Shown here: one piece after another, positions 1 through 11,700 of the stretch
Layout of the letters: every line of letters begins with the position of its first letter
Numbering within the stretch: the stretch's first letter is position 1
Assembly (NCBI GenBank): GCA_029204225.1
Contig: CM055100.1
Location: forward strand, 6,377,165-6,441,164
Direction: 5' to 3'
Source: Diphasiastrum complanatum
Lineage: Eukaryota; Streptophyta; Lycopodiopsida; Lycopodiales; Lycopodiaceae
Length of the DNA stretch: 64,000 nt
Notes under the pieces: generated by a model
The model's database searches: none
The model's input: the letters and a program-made list of their open reading frames with translations, nothing else
Told to the model about the DNA's origin: nothing
Position numbers and translations under genes: made by a program

Positions 1-227
1 GAAGCTCTGCCGAAATTTCCACTGAAAATACCAAGTTTTATGTTTTCAACCAAACTTCCTAACAGTTGTCATCTGCTCATATTAAACACTGATCTCCGCT
101 CTGAACTACAATCATTGTCCTCCAACACTCATTATTCTCAGTTTTCTACTGTTTCCACATCTTTTTTCATTTTCCACCATTTTTTCTACTTTTTCGACTT
201 TTTCGACCACTAATCATCATTGCTAAC
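1..227 (+). other. Non-coding spacer before the third ORF of gypsy element A
   Basis: No gene is visible. The stretch is pyrimidine-rich near its right end and starts with a CTCTGCCGAAATTTCC stretch, which resembles the TTCGCCGAG motifs found in the matching spacers of elements B and C. By position it is the untranslated stretch between a lost integrase and the third ORF. Confidence 0.5.
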
Positions 228-1805
228 ATGGCCTCCTCATTCTCTGAAGACTCTAGCGCCAAACAGGTGATCCAGTGTGACATTCCCAAGGCCACGCATA
301 TTTGGCCTCTACCCTCTGACACTCTTATCCAACCATGGCTGCATACAACCGGCCCCCTCCTTGAAGCAATGGGTTTTTACTCGACGCTCTTCCATTCTGA
401 GATTAAGATGGGCCTCGCCCTTCACGTTCATGCCACCTGGGATGAGGACAAGTCTCGTTTCCAATTCTTGTACCAAGGTACTACGTACAAGGTCAGGATT
501 AACGCCGACTCAATGATCACCGTTGGCATTATGTCCGGTGATAGTCAACCCATCTCTCATCGCCACGTCAAAGCTCTAATCAAACCATTCGTCACCCAAA
601 CTACACCAGAAATTTCCATCCAGACTAACAATGGTTACACGATAGAAGCTATCTCGAAACCCATCATTTAGGCGGGTACGCATCTGTTGAATAACTTTTT
701 GGTTATTTCAACATTTCGCAAGAACAGAGTTCAGTCTACGCTGCTGAGTCAGATAGTAGAATCCTTTTTGGAATTCCCTAACCCCTCCGTTGTGCCATAC
801 GATTGGCATAGCTTCCTTATTCGAGAACTAACAAACTCCATCAAACCCAACAACTGTGAGCGAATCGCAGCAGGCCCCCTATTGTGACACTTTGCCTGTG
901 CAGTTTCCAATGCTCATCTCTCTTGTCTACCCTTGTGCCACATACTAACCTTTACCCACCATCTCAAGCATCTACCTCCTCCCAACCTACAATGGCCAGC
1001 AAACAAATGCGTGGCACTGCCTCTACATCCACATCTCCACCTGTTACCCGAAGACGTGTCTCCACTACCGCACTAACCACACCATCAACCACCGCCACTT
1101 CTTCTTTTGTGCAACCCCCCACTCCAATTTCTGTTGCCGCTACCTCTCTTTCTGTTGCATCCACATCTGTTTCTGTCTCCATCCTTGTTTCCTTTGTTGA
1201 TACCTTTCCTAATTCTCTTCTAGTGTCCACTGCTTCATCCATCACCATCGCATCCTCCATCACTCCTGCCACCACCGTTGCTCCTCTCACATTCAATCCT
1301 TGTCTCCCAACACTCTGTCATGGATGCAAGTTATCAATTTTTCACTCCCATGCCATACACTTTCTGCTCCATCCTCACCTTCTTCCATACTCCACACCAC
1401 CCTTCAATTCCCCACTATTCCTCCCATCCTCTCGTTCGGACAAACCGTCCTCACCCCTGTTTGCACAGTTGTTTCTCACACCCCACCCGCTTTGCCAGCA
1501 AAAGTTACCGAGGTCAGCCAACCGCTGCCTGATGACACATTTGTACAAACAATTTTTGTAGCATCACCAGATTGGGTTGACCCTACCGCCCCAGATGGCA
1601 TCAGGACAAATGAAAACCTGATCGAAGACAATGATGTTGAAATTCCACAAGTCGTTGAGGCTGATACAACACCAGCCCCTGCAAGTGCCAGTGTACCATC
1701 TGCTCCCACGGATCTAACGATGACATACCAAACTCTAGGAAAATACATCCTGGATGTGGTATCAGCCAAAGCTATTCTGGAAAGCAGGGTACTACAGTTG
1801 GCAAT
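228..1805 (+). pseudogene. Element A third ORF, N-terminal part (decayed)
   Basis: An ATG opens 147 codons that align by eye with the start of the third ORF of elements B (19744) and C (53332, reverse strand). Shared landmarks are a TTGPLLEA/AEPLHIA stretch, an FQ-G-T/AT-YK motif and a KA-IKP motif. A TAG at 669-671, a TGA near 885 and frame changes break it. The frame then continues as IVES...PYDW...GPLL, a long Ser/Thr/Pro-rich linker (about 930-1500) and an acidic stretch before a predicted coiled coil. No enzyme domain is recognised. It is more diverged from B and C than they are from each other, so it is an older family. A solo LTR cuts it at 1806. Confidence 0.7.
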
Positions 1806-2637
1806 TGTGAAAAATGCAAAAATAAGCTTGGTAGAGGCCAAAAATCTTGTATATAGGATGATTACACATGTGTGGAGCCTGTTCCCACGTGTGAAAATAG
1901 TGTACTTGTCATGTACCATAATCATATAGGTTGTACATATGATTTAATTCAAGTTCTAGTGGCTAAAAAGGCCAAAAACTAGTTTTCTAGACATATGACA
2001 CATGGCATCAATCTATTGATTGCATGAGCCACATCCTTTGGTTAGGTGTCACATCCCATGTGTAGAGGACAGCTCACATGTGTGGAATAAGTTTAAGTAG
2101 ACTAATTTTGACTTCTAGAAGATTTTCAAGTAGATCTCCATATAGAAGGAAAATGGACCAAAAGTGCTCAAAATAGAAGGTTTTGTCCAAGTGTCAGTTT
2201 TGCATGATGAATCATCATATGACAAAGCACCTTCACACATGTGGGATCAAAGGGATGATCAGTACCACGAGCTCCCACTTATTGTATATATAGAGCCACA
2301 TTTGGCCATAATCAAGGTGAGACACCAATCTTGGTTTTGGAAGCAATTTTGAGTGATTCTCTCCATTTGTCTACATTTGTTTTGATTGTTTCGAGGTTCT
2401 ATCAATGTGTACTTGATTTTCAAGTTGGAGTCCGTACTCAGACAATGTTTCACACGTGTGAAACCATAAAGTACACTTACCTTCAATTAATGATTGTTCT
2501 TGTTAGGATTTTGTGTCTAGAATTGATCTAGATTGATCTTAATCTGAAGTAGATTGATAGATCAAGTAATCTGACAACCAATCCCTCTTGAGGATCAGAT
2601 TAGGATCCACTCTTGGTCCTTTTTTGTACTTTTTGCA
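1806..2637 (+). mobile_element. F1: solo LTR of copia-type family F
   Basis: An 832-bp block starts TGTGAAAAATGC and ends TTTTTGCA. It matches the reverse strand of 61707-62522 (F3) and the split block 56275-56783 plus 63443-63618 (F2). No primer-binding site follows it and no polypurine tract precedes it, so it is solo. It carries a TATATATA box at 2285-2292 and the palindrome TTTCACACGTGTGAAA at 2448-2463. The flanks GCAAT (1801-1805) and CAAAT (2638-2642) are at best a decayed target duplication. It interrupts the third ORF of element A. Confidence 0.85.
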
Positions 2638-3095
2638 CAAATGAGTAATACACAACTGCGAGTATACCTCACCAAGCTGCAGCAAGAGCTGATTCTGGCT
2701 CAGCAACATGAACAAGCAGGGCACCAGGAGATTGCCAAGCTGCAGCAGAAGGAGGAGGGCCTAAACAAATATATTCAAAGCCTCTCCAAAGCGTTGACTG
2801 AGGCCTCTACAAAGGTGCGCGAGCTTCAAGCTGAAGCATCGCAATGACTTGCCCCCATCCACACACAACTTACACTTTTGGAAGCAGAGAATGCGCACCT
2901 GGGGACGGAGGTCAAAGCCTTACAAGACGAGAAGCTCGTCTGGTTAGCTCAATCTACACCGAACACAAGGCCGCCTTCCCAATCAGAGATGAATCTTCTA
3001 TGGCGTCAAGTGCAGATTTATAGCCAAATCCTCAACAGCTACTAGGCAGAGTTCAATAAGTATCGGGCAAGCGCAACACAAGAGCTCACCCAGGC
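2638..3095 (+). pseudogene. Element A third ORF, coiled-coil part (decayed)
   Basis: After the F1 insertion the reading frame resumes with a Gln/Glu/Leu/Lys-rich segment (LTKLQQEL, IAKLQQKE, ALTEASTKVRELQAEA) typical of a coiled coil. It continues past stop codons at about 2845 and 3043 to the motif ELTQA. It corresponds to the coiled-coil part of the B and C third ORFs (35420-36005 and 51318-51840). At 3095 it is cut by element B. The frame resumes at 37796 with KQALKVCQ, reading straight through once a single copy of the 5-bp duplication is counted. Confidence 0.75.
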
Positions 3096-3853
3096 TGTTG
3101 GAGGGTTTGCGGATCCCAAGGCAACCCTAACTCTAGTTAATAAGTGAGAGGGATTTGGCACCCTGCGTGTGTAAGTCCAACCCAATGATCACATAGTTAT
3201 TTGATCAATTAGAATGTTAATAAAAGGACTTTAGGTCTTTTTGCGGGACTTTTAATGTCGCAGGGCCCAAAAGTCAATTTAGTGAATGAAGTTGGGTTTC
3301 TCTCCAATTTTGATGGTTTCCACACTTTTTTAAATTTGAATAAAAAGAAAGGCAAAACTGGACCAATAGGATTCAAAGGCCAGGGTCCTCCTCTCTACTA
3401 TAAAAAAGGACCAACTCGAGTTGTTCCTCATGTTCATTTTCTCATTTCAATAAAGTAGATTGGTTCTCTTTAGAAATGGATTGATGAATGTCCTTGCTCT
3501 TCCTTTCTTCTCCTCCATTTCTCATGCTTTCTTTGGATTTTGCTAACTGTTGGATTTGATCATTATTGGGATTGCTATTTCTTATGCTTTTTGTGAGAGA
3601 GAAAGGGAGAGAGAGAAGAGTAAGTTTTTATCATTGTTGTGGATTTAGGGTTAATGGAAGTAGGGTTAATGGATGTAGTGTTAATGCTTAGTGTTAATGG
3701 ATGTTAGTGTTAGATCCTCCATTCATGTTGAAATCTGAACTATATTATCGCTCTCATGGGAACGAACCTCCGCGTGACAACTAACTCCGTCTCTTTGATG
3801 CTAGATTGACTAGATCTTGGATTCAGGTTAGGCAAGGAAAAAAATCCACTACA
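3096..3853 (+). repeat. 5' LTR of gypsy element B
   Basis: It starts TGTTGGAGGG, ends CCACTACA, and is followed four bases later by a tRNA-Asp primer site, which marks it as the 5' LTR. A TATAAAAAA box lies at 3399-3407 and probably sets the transcription start near 3430. The partner is 37033-37790, and a reverse-strand relative is 49641-50381 (element C). Confidence 0.92.
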
Positions 3854-3857
3854 ATTT

Positions 3858-3874
3858 TGGCACCGTTGCCGGGG
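3858..3874 (+). other. Primer-binding site of element B (tRNA-Asp)
   Basis: TGGCACCGTTGCCGGGG is complementary, with one mismatch, to the 3' end of plant tRNA-Asp. This is the usual minus-strand primer of Athila/Tat-type gypsy elements. It lies four bases after the LTR. Confidence 0.85.
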
Positions 3875-5088
3875 AGCTATGCCAATTTTTCAGTTTGCAG
3901 CATGTTTGGTTGATGGTTAGCTTGCATTAGACATCTTGTCGTGGCATGAATAGTGTTAAAACTGCATTGTAGGGTTAGTTTGGGTTCGATTTTGCTAAAT
4001 TTTGAGTGGATTTGCTTGTTTGAAATCTAATCTGATTATTAAACAGAAAAAACTATTCAGATCACCAATCTTAAGATCAATTTGGATATGAGATATCAGA
4101 GAAAATAACAAAAATCGGTCAAATCTGCCAAATTTGGACAGAAAGAGACAAAAAAACGTCATCAGAGCCCAGAACTTTTTACCCTCTTTCAGAAAACCTT
4201 TGCCGAGTTGTAGACCCCTTCGGTTTTATTTACAAAACCTTCAATTTGAAGGGCAAAGATTAATTCCTAGCAGATTTCAAGAAACATCAGAAAAACCACC
4301 AAAAAACACCAAAAATGATCAAAACCATAAAAAAATATAGAAAAAGAACCTTCGCTCAATTCATTGTGCTTAGATGTGATTCAGATCTATCTATTGCCAG
4401 GTCGACGAAGAATAATACCAAAAATAGAAAGGTTTTTAGAGGATCAGTTGTCATATTGTCATATTTTTGTCAAAAAAGTCACTTTTTTGCAAAATTACCA
4501 GTATTACTCTTGATCCTTCGCTAGAACCTTCGCCGAGTTTCCAAAACATTCTATTTATATAAAAATACTATTTTTGAGTTCGTCGAAGATTTATCTTGAT
4601 CATATCACAAAAAATCTTGATTCTTACCCTCGTCAGATCACAAAAACTGTATTTTCTTGTGTCAAAAACCTTCATCCGATTTTTCATAGTTTTATCTATG
4701 TCAGATCTTCCAGCTGAGAAGTCGACAAAGGTTATTTTCCAAGAAATTGCCAGAAAAGTGTTCAGAGAGTTTTTATCCCAAAATAGCACTGTTGAACCTT
4801 CGCCGAGACAACCTTCGCCTAGAGAATCTTCGCCAATCCTATTTTTAGTTTTTGATTTTCCAGATCAAGTCTCTATCAAAATTTGGATCAAATCTGATAT
4901 ATTCTGAATTGGACTCTGAAAGATTTATCATTTTTTGAGAAGTATCGATTGATCAAATTTTGAGTAGTTTTTCATCATATAGAATCAAATTCTTGAAAAG
5001 TGGAATAGAGCTAGCAGATCTAATCTGAAATAGTTTTTGAAAAAATCTATATCCAATCACATTATCAATTTGATCTAAATTTGTAAGA
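3875..5088 (+). other. Untranslated leader of element B with repeated CCTTCGC motifs
   Basis: About 1.2 kb of AT-rich sequence without a credible gene. It is sprinkled with variants of AACCTTCGCCGAG (around 4200, 4515-4545, 4797-4840) and a few inverted copies such as CGTCGAAG. The same motifs recur in the leaders of G1 and G2 and in the pre-third-ORF spacers of B and C. Short open frames here are broken and share nothing with known proteins. Confidence 0.7.
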
Positions 5089-5972
5089 TGGCTACCCCTG
5101 GAGCTGCTCCTGGAGGTGCTCCACAGGAGGTCAATCCAATTATTGTTAGAAGAGCACCCTGATTGGATCTACCCAAATATAATGGATTAACAGATCCAGT
5201 TAGATTTCTTCATATCTATGCTGAATCCTGTGAGGACTATGGTGAGATTTATTCTCAAGATAAACTTAAGCTATTTCCTATGGCCTTAACAGGTGCAACA
5301 CAAGATTGGTACTATAACCAAGATGAAACTGAGCGTACAGATTGGGAGGTTATTAAACGAGCCCTTATCACACGGTTCAAGCCACAGAAGTTTATGGAAG
5401 ACCCTTTCCTATTTTTAAGTAAAATTAAAATGGAAAAGTGGGAAATGGTTCGAGATTACATCAAAAGAGTGAAACGTCTTAGATCTAAATGTGAGCCTAA
5501 GCTGATTAATGAAAATGCCATGATTATGTGGTCTTTGTCAGGACTACCTAAACGGATCAGAGGTGAATTGAAACGCCATAATGAGTACGCACTTTTGCAA
5601 AATGCGATGGACGATGCAATTCGGGAGGATGATGAAGATTTAGATGATGAGCCGAATGTCAGTATGTTGCCTTATACAGCAGGGCAGAATACTACGACAT
5701 CCACCACTATTGCATCAACAAATGCCAATGCTACTGCAGAAATGATGCTCAATGAGTTCGAGAAACTTGGGAAGACCCAGCAGAAACAGATGGAAAAGTT
5801 GCAGTTGCGATTTGATGAGAAGATCAAAGAAGTGGAAAATTTCCACGGAGAAGTGAACAAAGGACCTGAGAAGTTTGCAAAGACTTCTTCTACTAGGGAA
5901 AATGTCTGGTGTTCTATTTGTACAGGAAATCACACAGTGAACGAGTGTCCTCAATTGAAAAAACAGATCTAA
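5089..5972 (+). pseudogene. gag of gypsy element B (one early stop)
   Basis: The open part (5163-5972, about 270 codons) is a Ty3-type capsid protein. It has a LPKYNGLTDPVRFL start, a LKLFPMALTGAT-DWY core, and a Retrotrans_gag-like helical region to residue ~150. A Gln/Lys/Glu-rich segment follows, then a zinc knuckle CSICTGNHTVNEC near residue 250 with spacing CX2CX3HX4C, one residue short of the common form. A TGA at 5160-5162 stands where element H has an Arg codon (RRSPRLELPK), so a CGA to TGA change is likely. An ATG near 5089 probably began the protein; I did not settle whether it is exactly in frame. The frame ends at a deletion junction just after the knuckle. Confidence 0.82.
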
Positions 5973-6911
5973 TCATGTTTTCACATGATGGCATGGGTGG
6001 AGGACACTTCTCTACAAATATTACTGTTCACAAATTTTGCAATCCGGTTGTTGGTGGCCTACGCTTCAAAAGGACACAGAAAATTTTATTCAGACATGTG
6101 ATGTCTACCAATGAGCACGACGGCCTACTCGACAGAATTATGAACCCTTACATGTAGTTTTATCGCAAGCACCGTTTGAAAAATGGGGAGTAGATTATGT
6201 TGGTCCTATTCATCCCGTTGCTCAAGGATCTTAGGCCCGATACATTATCGTCGCAACGGGTTGAAGCCAAAGCTGTCAAAGTGGCTGATGCGAAATCTAC
6301 GGCCAAGTTTCTATATGAAAATATTATAATCAGATTTGGATGTCCGATCGAAATTGTCAATGATCGGGGTACACACTTTGTTAATCAAACAATAAAGTGT
6401 TTACTGGAAGATTTTTTTGTTATACACAGATTTAGTACTCCCTATTATCTTAGAGGGAATGGCCAAGCTGAATCTTCCAATAAGGTTCTCTGCACTATTA
6501 TGACAAAGACAGTTGAAGCGAGTTGGTCTGATTGGGAACATAAACTGTATGCAGCATTATGGGCATTCAGAACCGCTTACAAAAATAGTACAAATCAAAC
6601 ACCTTTTCAACTGGTTTATGGTCAAGATGTTGTTATGCCAATTGAATTTTTAATCCCATCTTTATGCATAGCAGCAATGGAACGATTAAATGATGATCAG
6701 TCTTTAGAACTTCGTCACGACGCGTTGCACAAATTATGTGAAACTCGATTGATGGCAGTTCATACCTTAGCAGTAGAGAAAGCCCGTCGCAAGGCATGGC
6801 ACGATCGACAATTGCACAAGAAAGATCTGGAAGCAGGAGATCTTGCATTGATGTACAAAACCAAGCTGATCAAGGGTAAGTTGAAGTTTATTGGGGAAGG
6901 CTTGTAGAAAA
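5973..6911 (+). pseudogene. Integrase of element B, N-terminal and core part
   Basis: Directly after gag come the integrase zinc-binding region (FSHDGMGGGHF, then TCDV with broken frame) and the catalytic core. Landmarks are VDYVGPI (first Asp), IVNDRGTHFVN (second Asp), GNGQAESSN (Glu) and FRTAYKNSTNQTPFQLVYGQD. The best open stretch is 6197-6907 and the region upstream has frameshifts. Protease, RT and RNase H are missing entirely. The match to element C (54151-55347, reverse) is close. Element D interrupts it at 6911, and the last part resumes at 18813. Confidence 0.85.
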
Positions 6912-7558
6912 TGTGAAAATTGTCAACATTTCCTTGTCTAGTTTTAGGCCAAAATTGCTAAAAATGGCACATAGTTTAGGATCTGACTTTTCACACGTGT
7001 GAAACAGGTCTAGATATTTTTAGTAAGTGTATTTTTTCAGTATGAAGAAGTGTCAAACTTCAAGACCTTCGAAATGAGTCCATTTTCATGTATTTTGGAC
7101 ATATATGCCAATTTTACCTATATAGGGCATATTTTAGGTAAGGAGGGTCTAGAGAGAGGAGAGAGAGTCATCTCTCTCAGCTATATATAGCAGGTAGGCC
7201 GTGGAGAAACAGGTTGGAGCAGATCCATTGTATTCATTTGCTTAATGAGAGATTTTTCTATTGGGTTCTCCTTCCATTGTTGGCATTGTGTAGTGATTGA
7301 GTTCAAGCTTTGTGTGTATGATCTTAGGTGCTTTCCAAAAGTGATAGGCTGATGTATTATGGACTGTATAATGCTATTTTGGGCCGCACTTGATGTTTAT
7401 GGAAGTTTCCATTTGTGATAAATGCTTTTTGATCAAGTTCTTTGCATTCTAGGTAGCATAGAATGTGTTGCCAATTCCTAGCTTATGTAGTTTGGAGTGC
7501 AAGCATTCAAGCCAATGATCTTGGAGTTTAGATCCACTTAGGATCTGTATTTTTCACA
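6912..7558 (+). repeat. 5' LTR of element D
   Basis: It starts TGTGAAAATTGTC and ends TTTTTCACA (647 bp). A TATATATA box lies at 7182-7189 and the palindrome TTTCACACGTGTGAAA at 6989-7004, in what would be the U3 promoter. The pair is 11837-12122 plus 18447-18807. A mosaic relative is at 20223-20877. Confidence 0.93.
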
Positions 7559-7573
7559 TGGTATCAGAGCTGG
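7559..7573 (+). other. Primer-binding site of element D (initiator tRNA-Met)
   Basis: TGGTATCAGAGCTGG directly follows the LTR. TGGTATCAGAGC is the standard copia primer site, complementary to the 3' end of plant initiator tRNA-Met. Confidence 0.92.
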
Positions 7574-8730
7574 TTGGCTTCTATTTACAGTAAGTATTCC
7601 ATTTTTGGTGATATTTGGATGTTTGATCAAGTTCTAGCATGATTTTGCATTGCTTTGTTGATCAAATCTTACTAACCTTTGTTTTGTGAGTTGAACTTGT
7701 GGATCAAAAGCATATTTCAGGTCTATTGAAGATCAGAGGCTGAAAAGAAACTATTTTGGATCAGATCATAACACCTAATCATTTGTGATTGTGAGGCTTG
7801 TGCATATTCAATACTAACAATGTTCTTTTCAATCCTATTGTTGACAATCTCCATTCTTGGATGAACACTCTCCTTAAGTGGATGAAACTTCTCCTTAAGT
7901 GGATGACAAATGCTCTTTTGAGTGAGTTGTAATTCTCCTAAAGGCTGAGCAAAGCTCCCATTTGGATGAAAGATCCCCTTTTTTGGGTGAACATATTGTA
8001 AGCTCCATTGTGAAGAGCATATTGTAAAGATTGTCATCAATTTTGGCATAAATTTTGGTGTACTTTGTTGAGCATGTAAGTAACTCTCCTTATGTAATTT
8101 GATTGGAGCATTTGCTGGAAGGTGTTAACCATTATGCAAGTGTGTTTTCAGGTTCTTAACAGGTTGAGGAACATTCTCATGTGAAGTGATCTTAGATCTA
8201 CATCTAAACACCAAGATTTGACAAGATAGTGAAGCTAGTCTTGTGATTCACTAAGTGTGCTCATTCATTCACCTCTAAATCTTGTATTTATCACTTGCTG
8301 GAGTTTATAAACTTTTAGAAGTGTGGTTTACATGTGGTTTTACAGGTTGAATCAATATCTTAGTGTGTTTATCATATGTTGATCAAGTTTGTTCATTACT
8401 AGGTAATCTTGGCATCCTAGTTTTGGGTATTTTCTAAGAATGCAAGTAACTCTTCACACCATAACTTGATTTGGTCACTTGCTGGAAAGTTTGAGAGCTT
8501 AAGCAAGAGTGTGTTCAGGTTGGTTTGATTTTGTAATCCATTCTTAGTGTGTGCAAAGTGTTGCATGTGTTTCAATCTTCCTTTCTATGCTTGGAAACCA
8601 TCTAGGTTCAAGATAGAAGTGTTTTAGGGTCCTAAATCTTCATAGATCTCTTTATCTATCATTTGTTGAGAGAAAAGTGAGTGCTAAGTGCTTTAGGACA
8701 GAACCTAAAAGTTGAAGAAACATTAGAATC
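7574..8730 (+). repeat. Leader of element D with degenerate ~184-bp tandem repeats
   Basis: No gene is seen. The word TTGCTGGA recurs at 8112, 8295 and 8479, with a variant TTGTTGAG at 8663, giving steps of 183, 184 and 184. Around these, stretches such as GCAAGTAACTCT and CAGGTT followed by CTTAGTGTG recur in the same order. I read this as three to four diverged copies just upstream of the ORF. The first 200 bases match 20878-21080 exactly by eye. Confidence 0.65.
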
Positions 8731-11700
8731 ATGGCTTCCAATGGTGGGATCATGCTAGAGTCTAGTGAAAGGTTGAGTTCATCAAACTACTCTACTTGGA
8801 AAGTGAGGATGGAGTCCTTACTTGAGTTGAATGAACTCATGGACATAGTTGCAGAAATTGAAGAGAGACCTCTCACACTTCAAGAGCAACAAAGGTTTGA
8901 TAAGAAGGCCAAAAGGGCTCTTCATATCATTAAAATGAATGTTACAAATGAACTTCTCAAGGAAGTTGGAAAGTGTCAAAGTGCAAGTGAGGCATGGAAT
9001 GCCTTAAAGAAGCTCTTTGAATCAAAGTCCACATCTAGGGTATTGACCCTAAGGAGACAAATATTTTCTAGTAGGCAAAGAGAGGGTGAAAGTGCTCATG
9101 CATTTATCTTGAGAGTTAAGTCCCTAAGTGATGATTTAGCATGCATTGATGAGAACATAAAAGATGGTGAAATAGTCCAAGTTATGTTGAATGGTTTGCT
9201 AAATGAACATGCTAACCTTGTGCAAAGTTTTGCCATTCAAAGAGTCTTGCCAAGTGTGGTTGACTTGCAAGAAATCTTATTGGCTGAAGAACATAGGTTG
9301 CAATCAAAGCTTGATGGTGCATCCTTGCAAGGTGGAGGTGAAGAGGCTTTCTTCACAAAAGGCAAATTCAAGGGCAAAGGTAAAGGCAAAGGGAAATGGT
9401 CCAAAGGTGGTAACTTTGATCATGATGATCACTCTTCCTCTTCCTCTTCTACTAAGAACAATAAGTCAAAGTTCAAGTGCTTTTATTGTGGGATAAAAGG
9501 ACATTTTGCAAATGAATGCCATAAGAAACAAAATGCTAGATCTAGGTTGAGATCTAATGTACTTCTTGGAGATGATAATTGTTGTGCTAACTTGGCAAGC
9601 TTTGGTGAATCTATGGTCAATTTTTTGGATCCATTGGATCTTGAAGATGCACTAGTGTTACCTACTAGTCATATGGAGTCATGTGGAGCTAAATTAGCAT
9701 CATGTTTGTACTCTTCTACTCATGGACTTCCAAGGCTTGGTGGTTCTTCAATGGTGCTAGATGGCAAGTGCAAAAATGAAAAAGGTAAGGAAGGAGCTAA
9801 CTTCATCAATGGAGTTGATGAAGATTCTTCTTTGGAAGTGATTGTTGCTAATGACTTGTTTGTTCATATGGAAAAAGATGGAGATGCTAAGTGTCATTCT
9901 TTGCAAGAAGATGGTTGTTCTTCTAATTCTTTTCATATTGATGTATGTAATCATGTGGGAAAAGATGATGGTGCTTTGAGCATGCTTGAAGGAAATGGTT
10001 CTTTTACATCTTTTTGTGATAAAGTCATTTGTGCAACAAGTGGTGTCACATTTCTTCATAAAAAGAGTAGATCAAAGGTTTCTATCATGAGACTTGGTGA
10101 GGGAGATCACAAGTCAAAAGGAAGAGAAGTATGTGAAGTGTTCAAAGTAGGATGTACTTTGAATGATGTTTTTATGAACGATAGTGAGGAAGAATCATTA
10201 TCATATGACTCATTACCTAAATCATTGAGTAGAAGTTCATGTTTGAAAAGAGAGAGTACTTCAATCACTCTTATGTTGAAGGTACTAAGGATTCTTCTCT
10301 TGGCTTCTAATATTCAAGAGTCTTCTACTTCTTATGGTGCAACTATCAAGAGGGAGGTTTCTAACTTTTGTGGTGCTAGCATTAAGAGGGAGTCTTGTGA
10401 AGGAAAGGGCAATGGAAGAGTGGTTCTTGGGAAGATCCAAAGCATGGATCTAACATCTCTTCATCAACTCAAAGCATTCTATGATTGTGGTGGATTGTTC
10501 ATTCATGGTCAAGATGGCAAAAGGTTGGTTGAAGAAGACTACATGGAGCAACTCAAGTGGCAACTTCTTCAAGGCAAGGGAGATATCATTGGTGAGCTTA
10601 TTGAGGTTTGTTATGAACTCAAGAGGGCTGTTTTGATTAGGTTTGATACTCATCTTCACCTACTCTACTTCATGTTAAATGGAAATGTTGGAATCTATCT
10701 TTTGGTTTATGATGGTGGCATTGTTTTCACTAACTATAGTGAAGGGTCAAATTTGAGCATTGATGAGATCTTGTGGGATCTTAATCATGTGTTTGAGAGG
10801 GAGTATCTTCAGAGTTTCAGATCTGAAGATGTTCACATATGCAAGATCTTTGATGTCTTATTGGAAGATCAAGAGGTTGATCTTGGATTGCTTCATCAAC
10901 ACCAAGAGACAAGTGGCAATTCGAAGCTAGTGAAAAGCATCAAAGAAGAGACAAATGGTCAAGGCATTTTGGATCTGTTTTTACAGGTTCTTGAAGGTTC
11001 AAGTAAGGTCTTTGGAGCTGCAAGGAAGTGTCTTCTTACTCTACCTCACTTGCCTAATCTCATGTATGAACATTGTTATGTCAATGTGTTGAAATTGTCA
11101 AATTTCAATAAAACTAGTTCCATAGTTTTGCATCCTTTGGATCTTGGAGATGGAATAGTTATCATTGCTGGTTTGTATGATCAAGTACATGAATTCATTC
11201 AGATCTTGAAAGGTATTGAAGTGGTCAATATGTTTTCTTTTGAACAAAGTTCAAGATCTAGTATTCTAGTGTTGGCAAATTGGCAACTTGTTGACATTGT
11301 AGGATCAAGCGTTGTGTGCAAATCTTGTGGAGGTACTTCAAGTATTTCAAGTTCAGGTTTTGGTCATTCAAATGGAGTAGGGAACACATCTTTTTGGCAT
11401 TCATTCACTCAAAGGCTTTCATGGATTGAAGATCTACAAAGGCAAGGTGGTGATGGAAGTTCATTCATGGAGATACATGTTGCATTCACTATATGTATAG
11501 TGAAATGTGGAGGAGGCATGCAAACACTTGTTGATCACTTTCATTTACAACTTGTTTGCTGCTATTTTACAGAGAAACCAGAGATGGATACATGGAGGAA
11601 TTCATTAATTGAGATTCTATGTTCTTTTACATGTACCTTTTTTATGATTCTATGTAAAATTGATGTAAGAAATAGTGAAGCATCCTATATGGACACTATT

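Noticed and set aside
964-1296. Reverse-strand 110-codon frame and forward 225-codon frame in the element A linker
   Set aside because: Both are by-products of a low-complexity Ser/Thr/Pro linker; the true frame is set by homology with B and C.
1801-2642. A perfect target duplication for F1
   Set aside because: GCAAT and CAAAT differ at two positions; F1 is accepted as an LTR on sequence and ends alone.
4134-4907. Three short ORFs in the leader of element B
   Set aside because: AT-rich leader sequence with repeated CCTTCGC words; frames are not shared by related elements.
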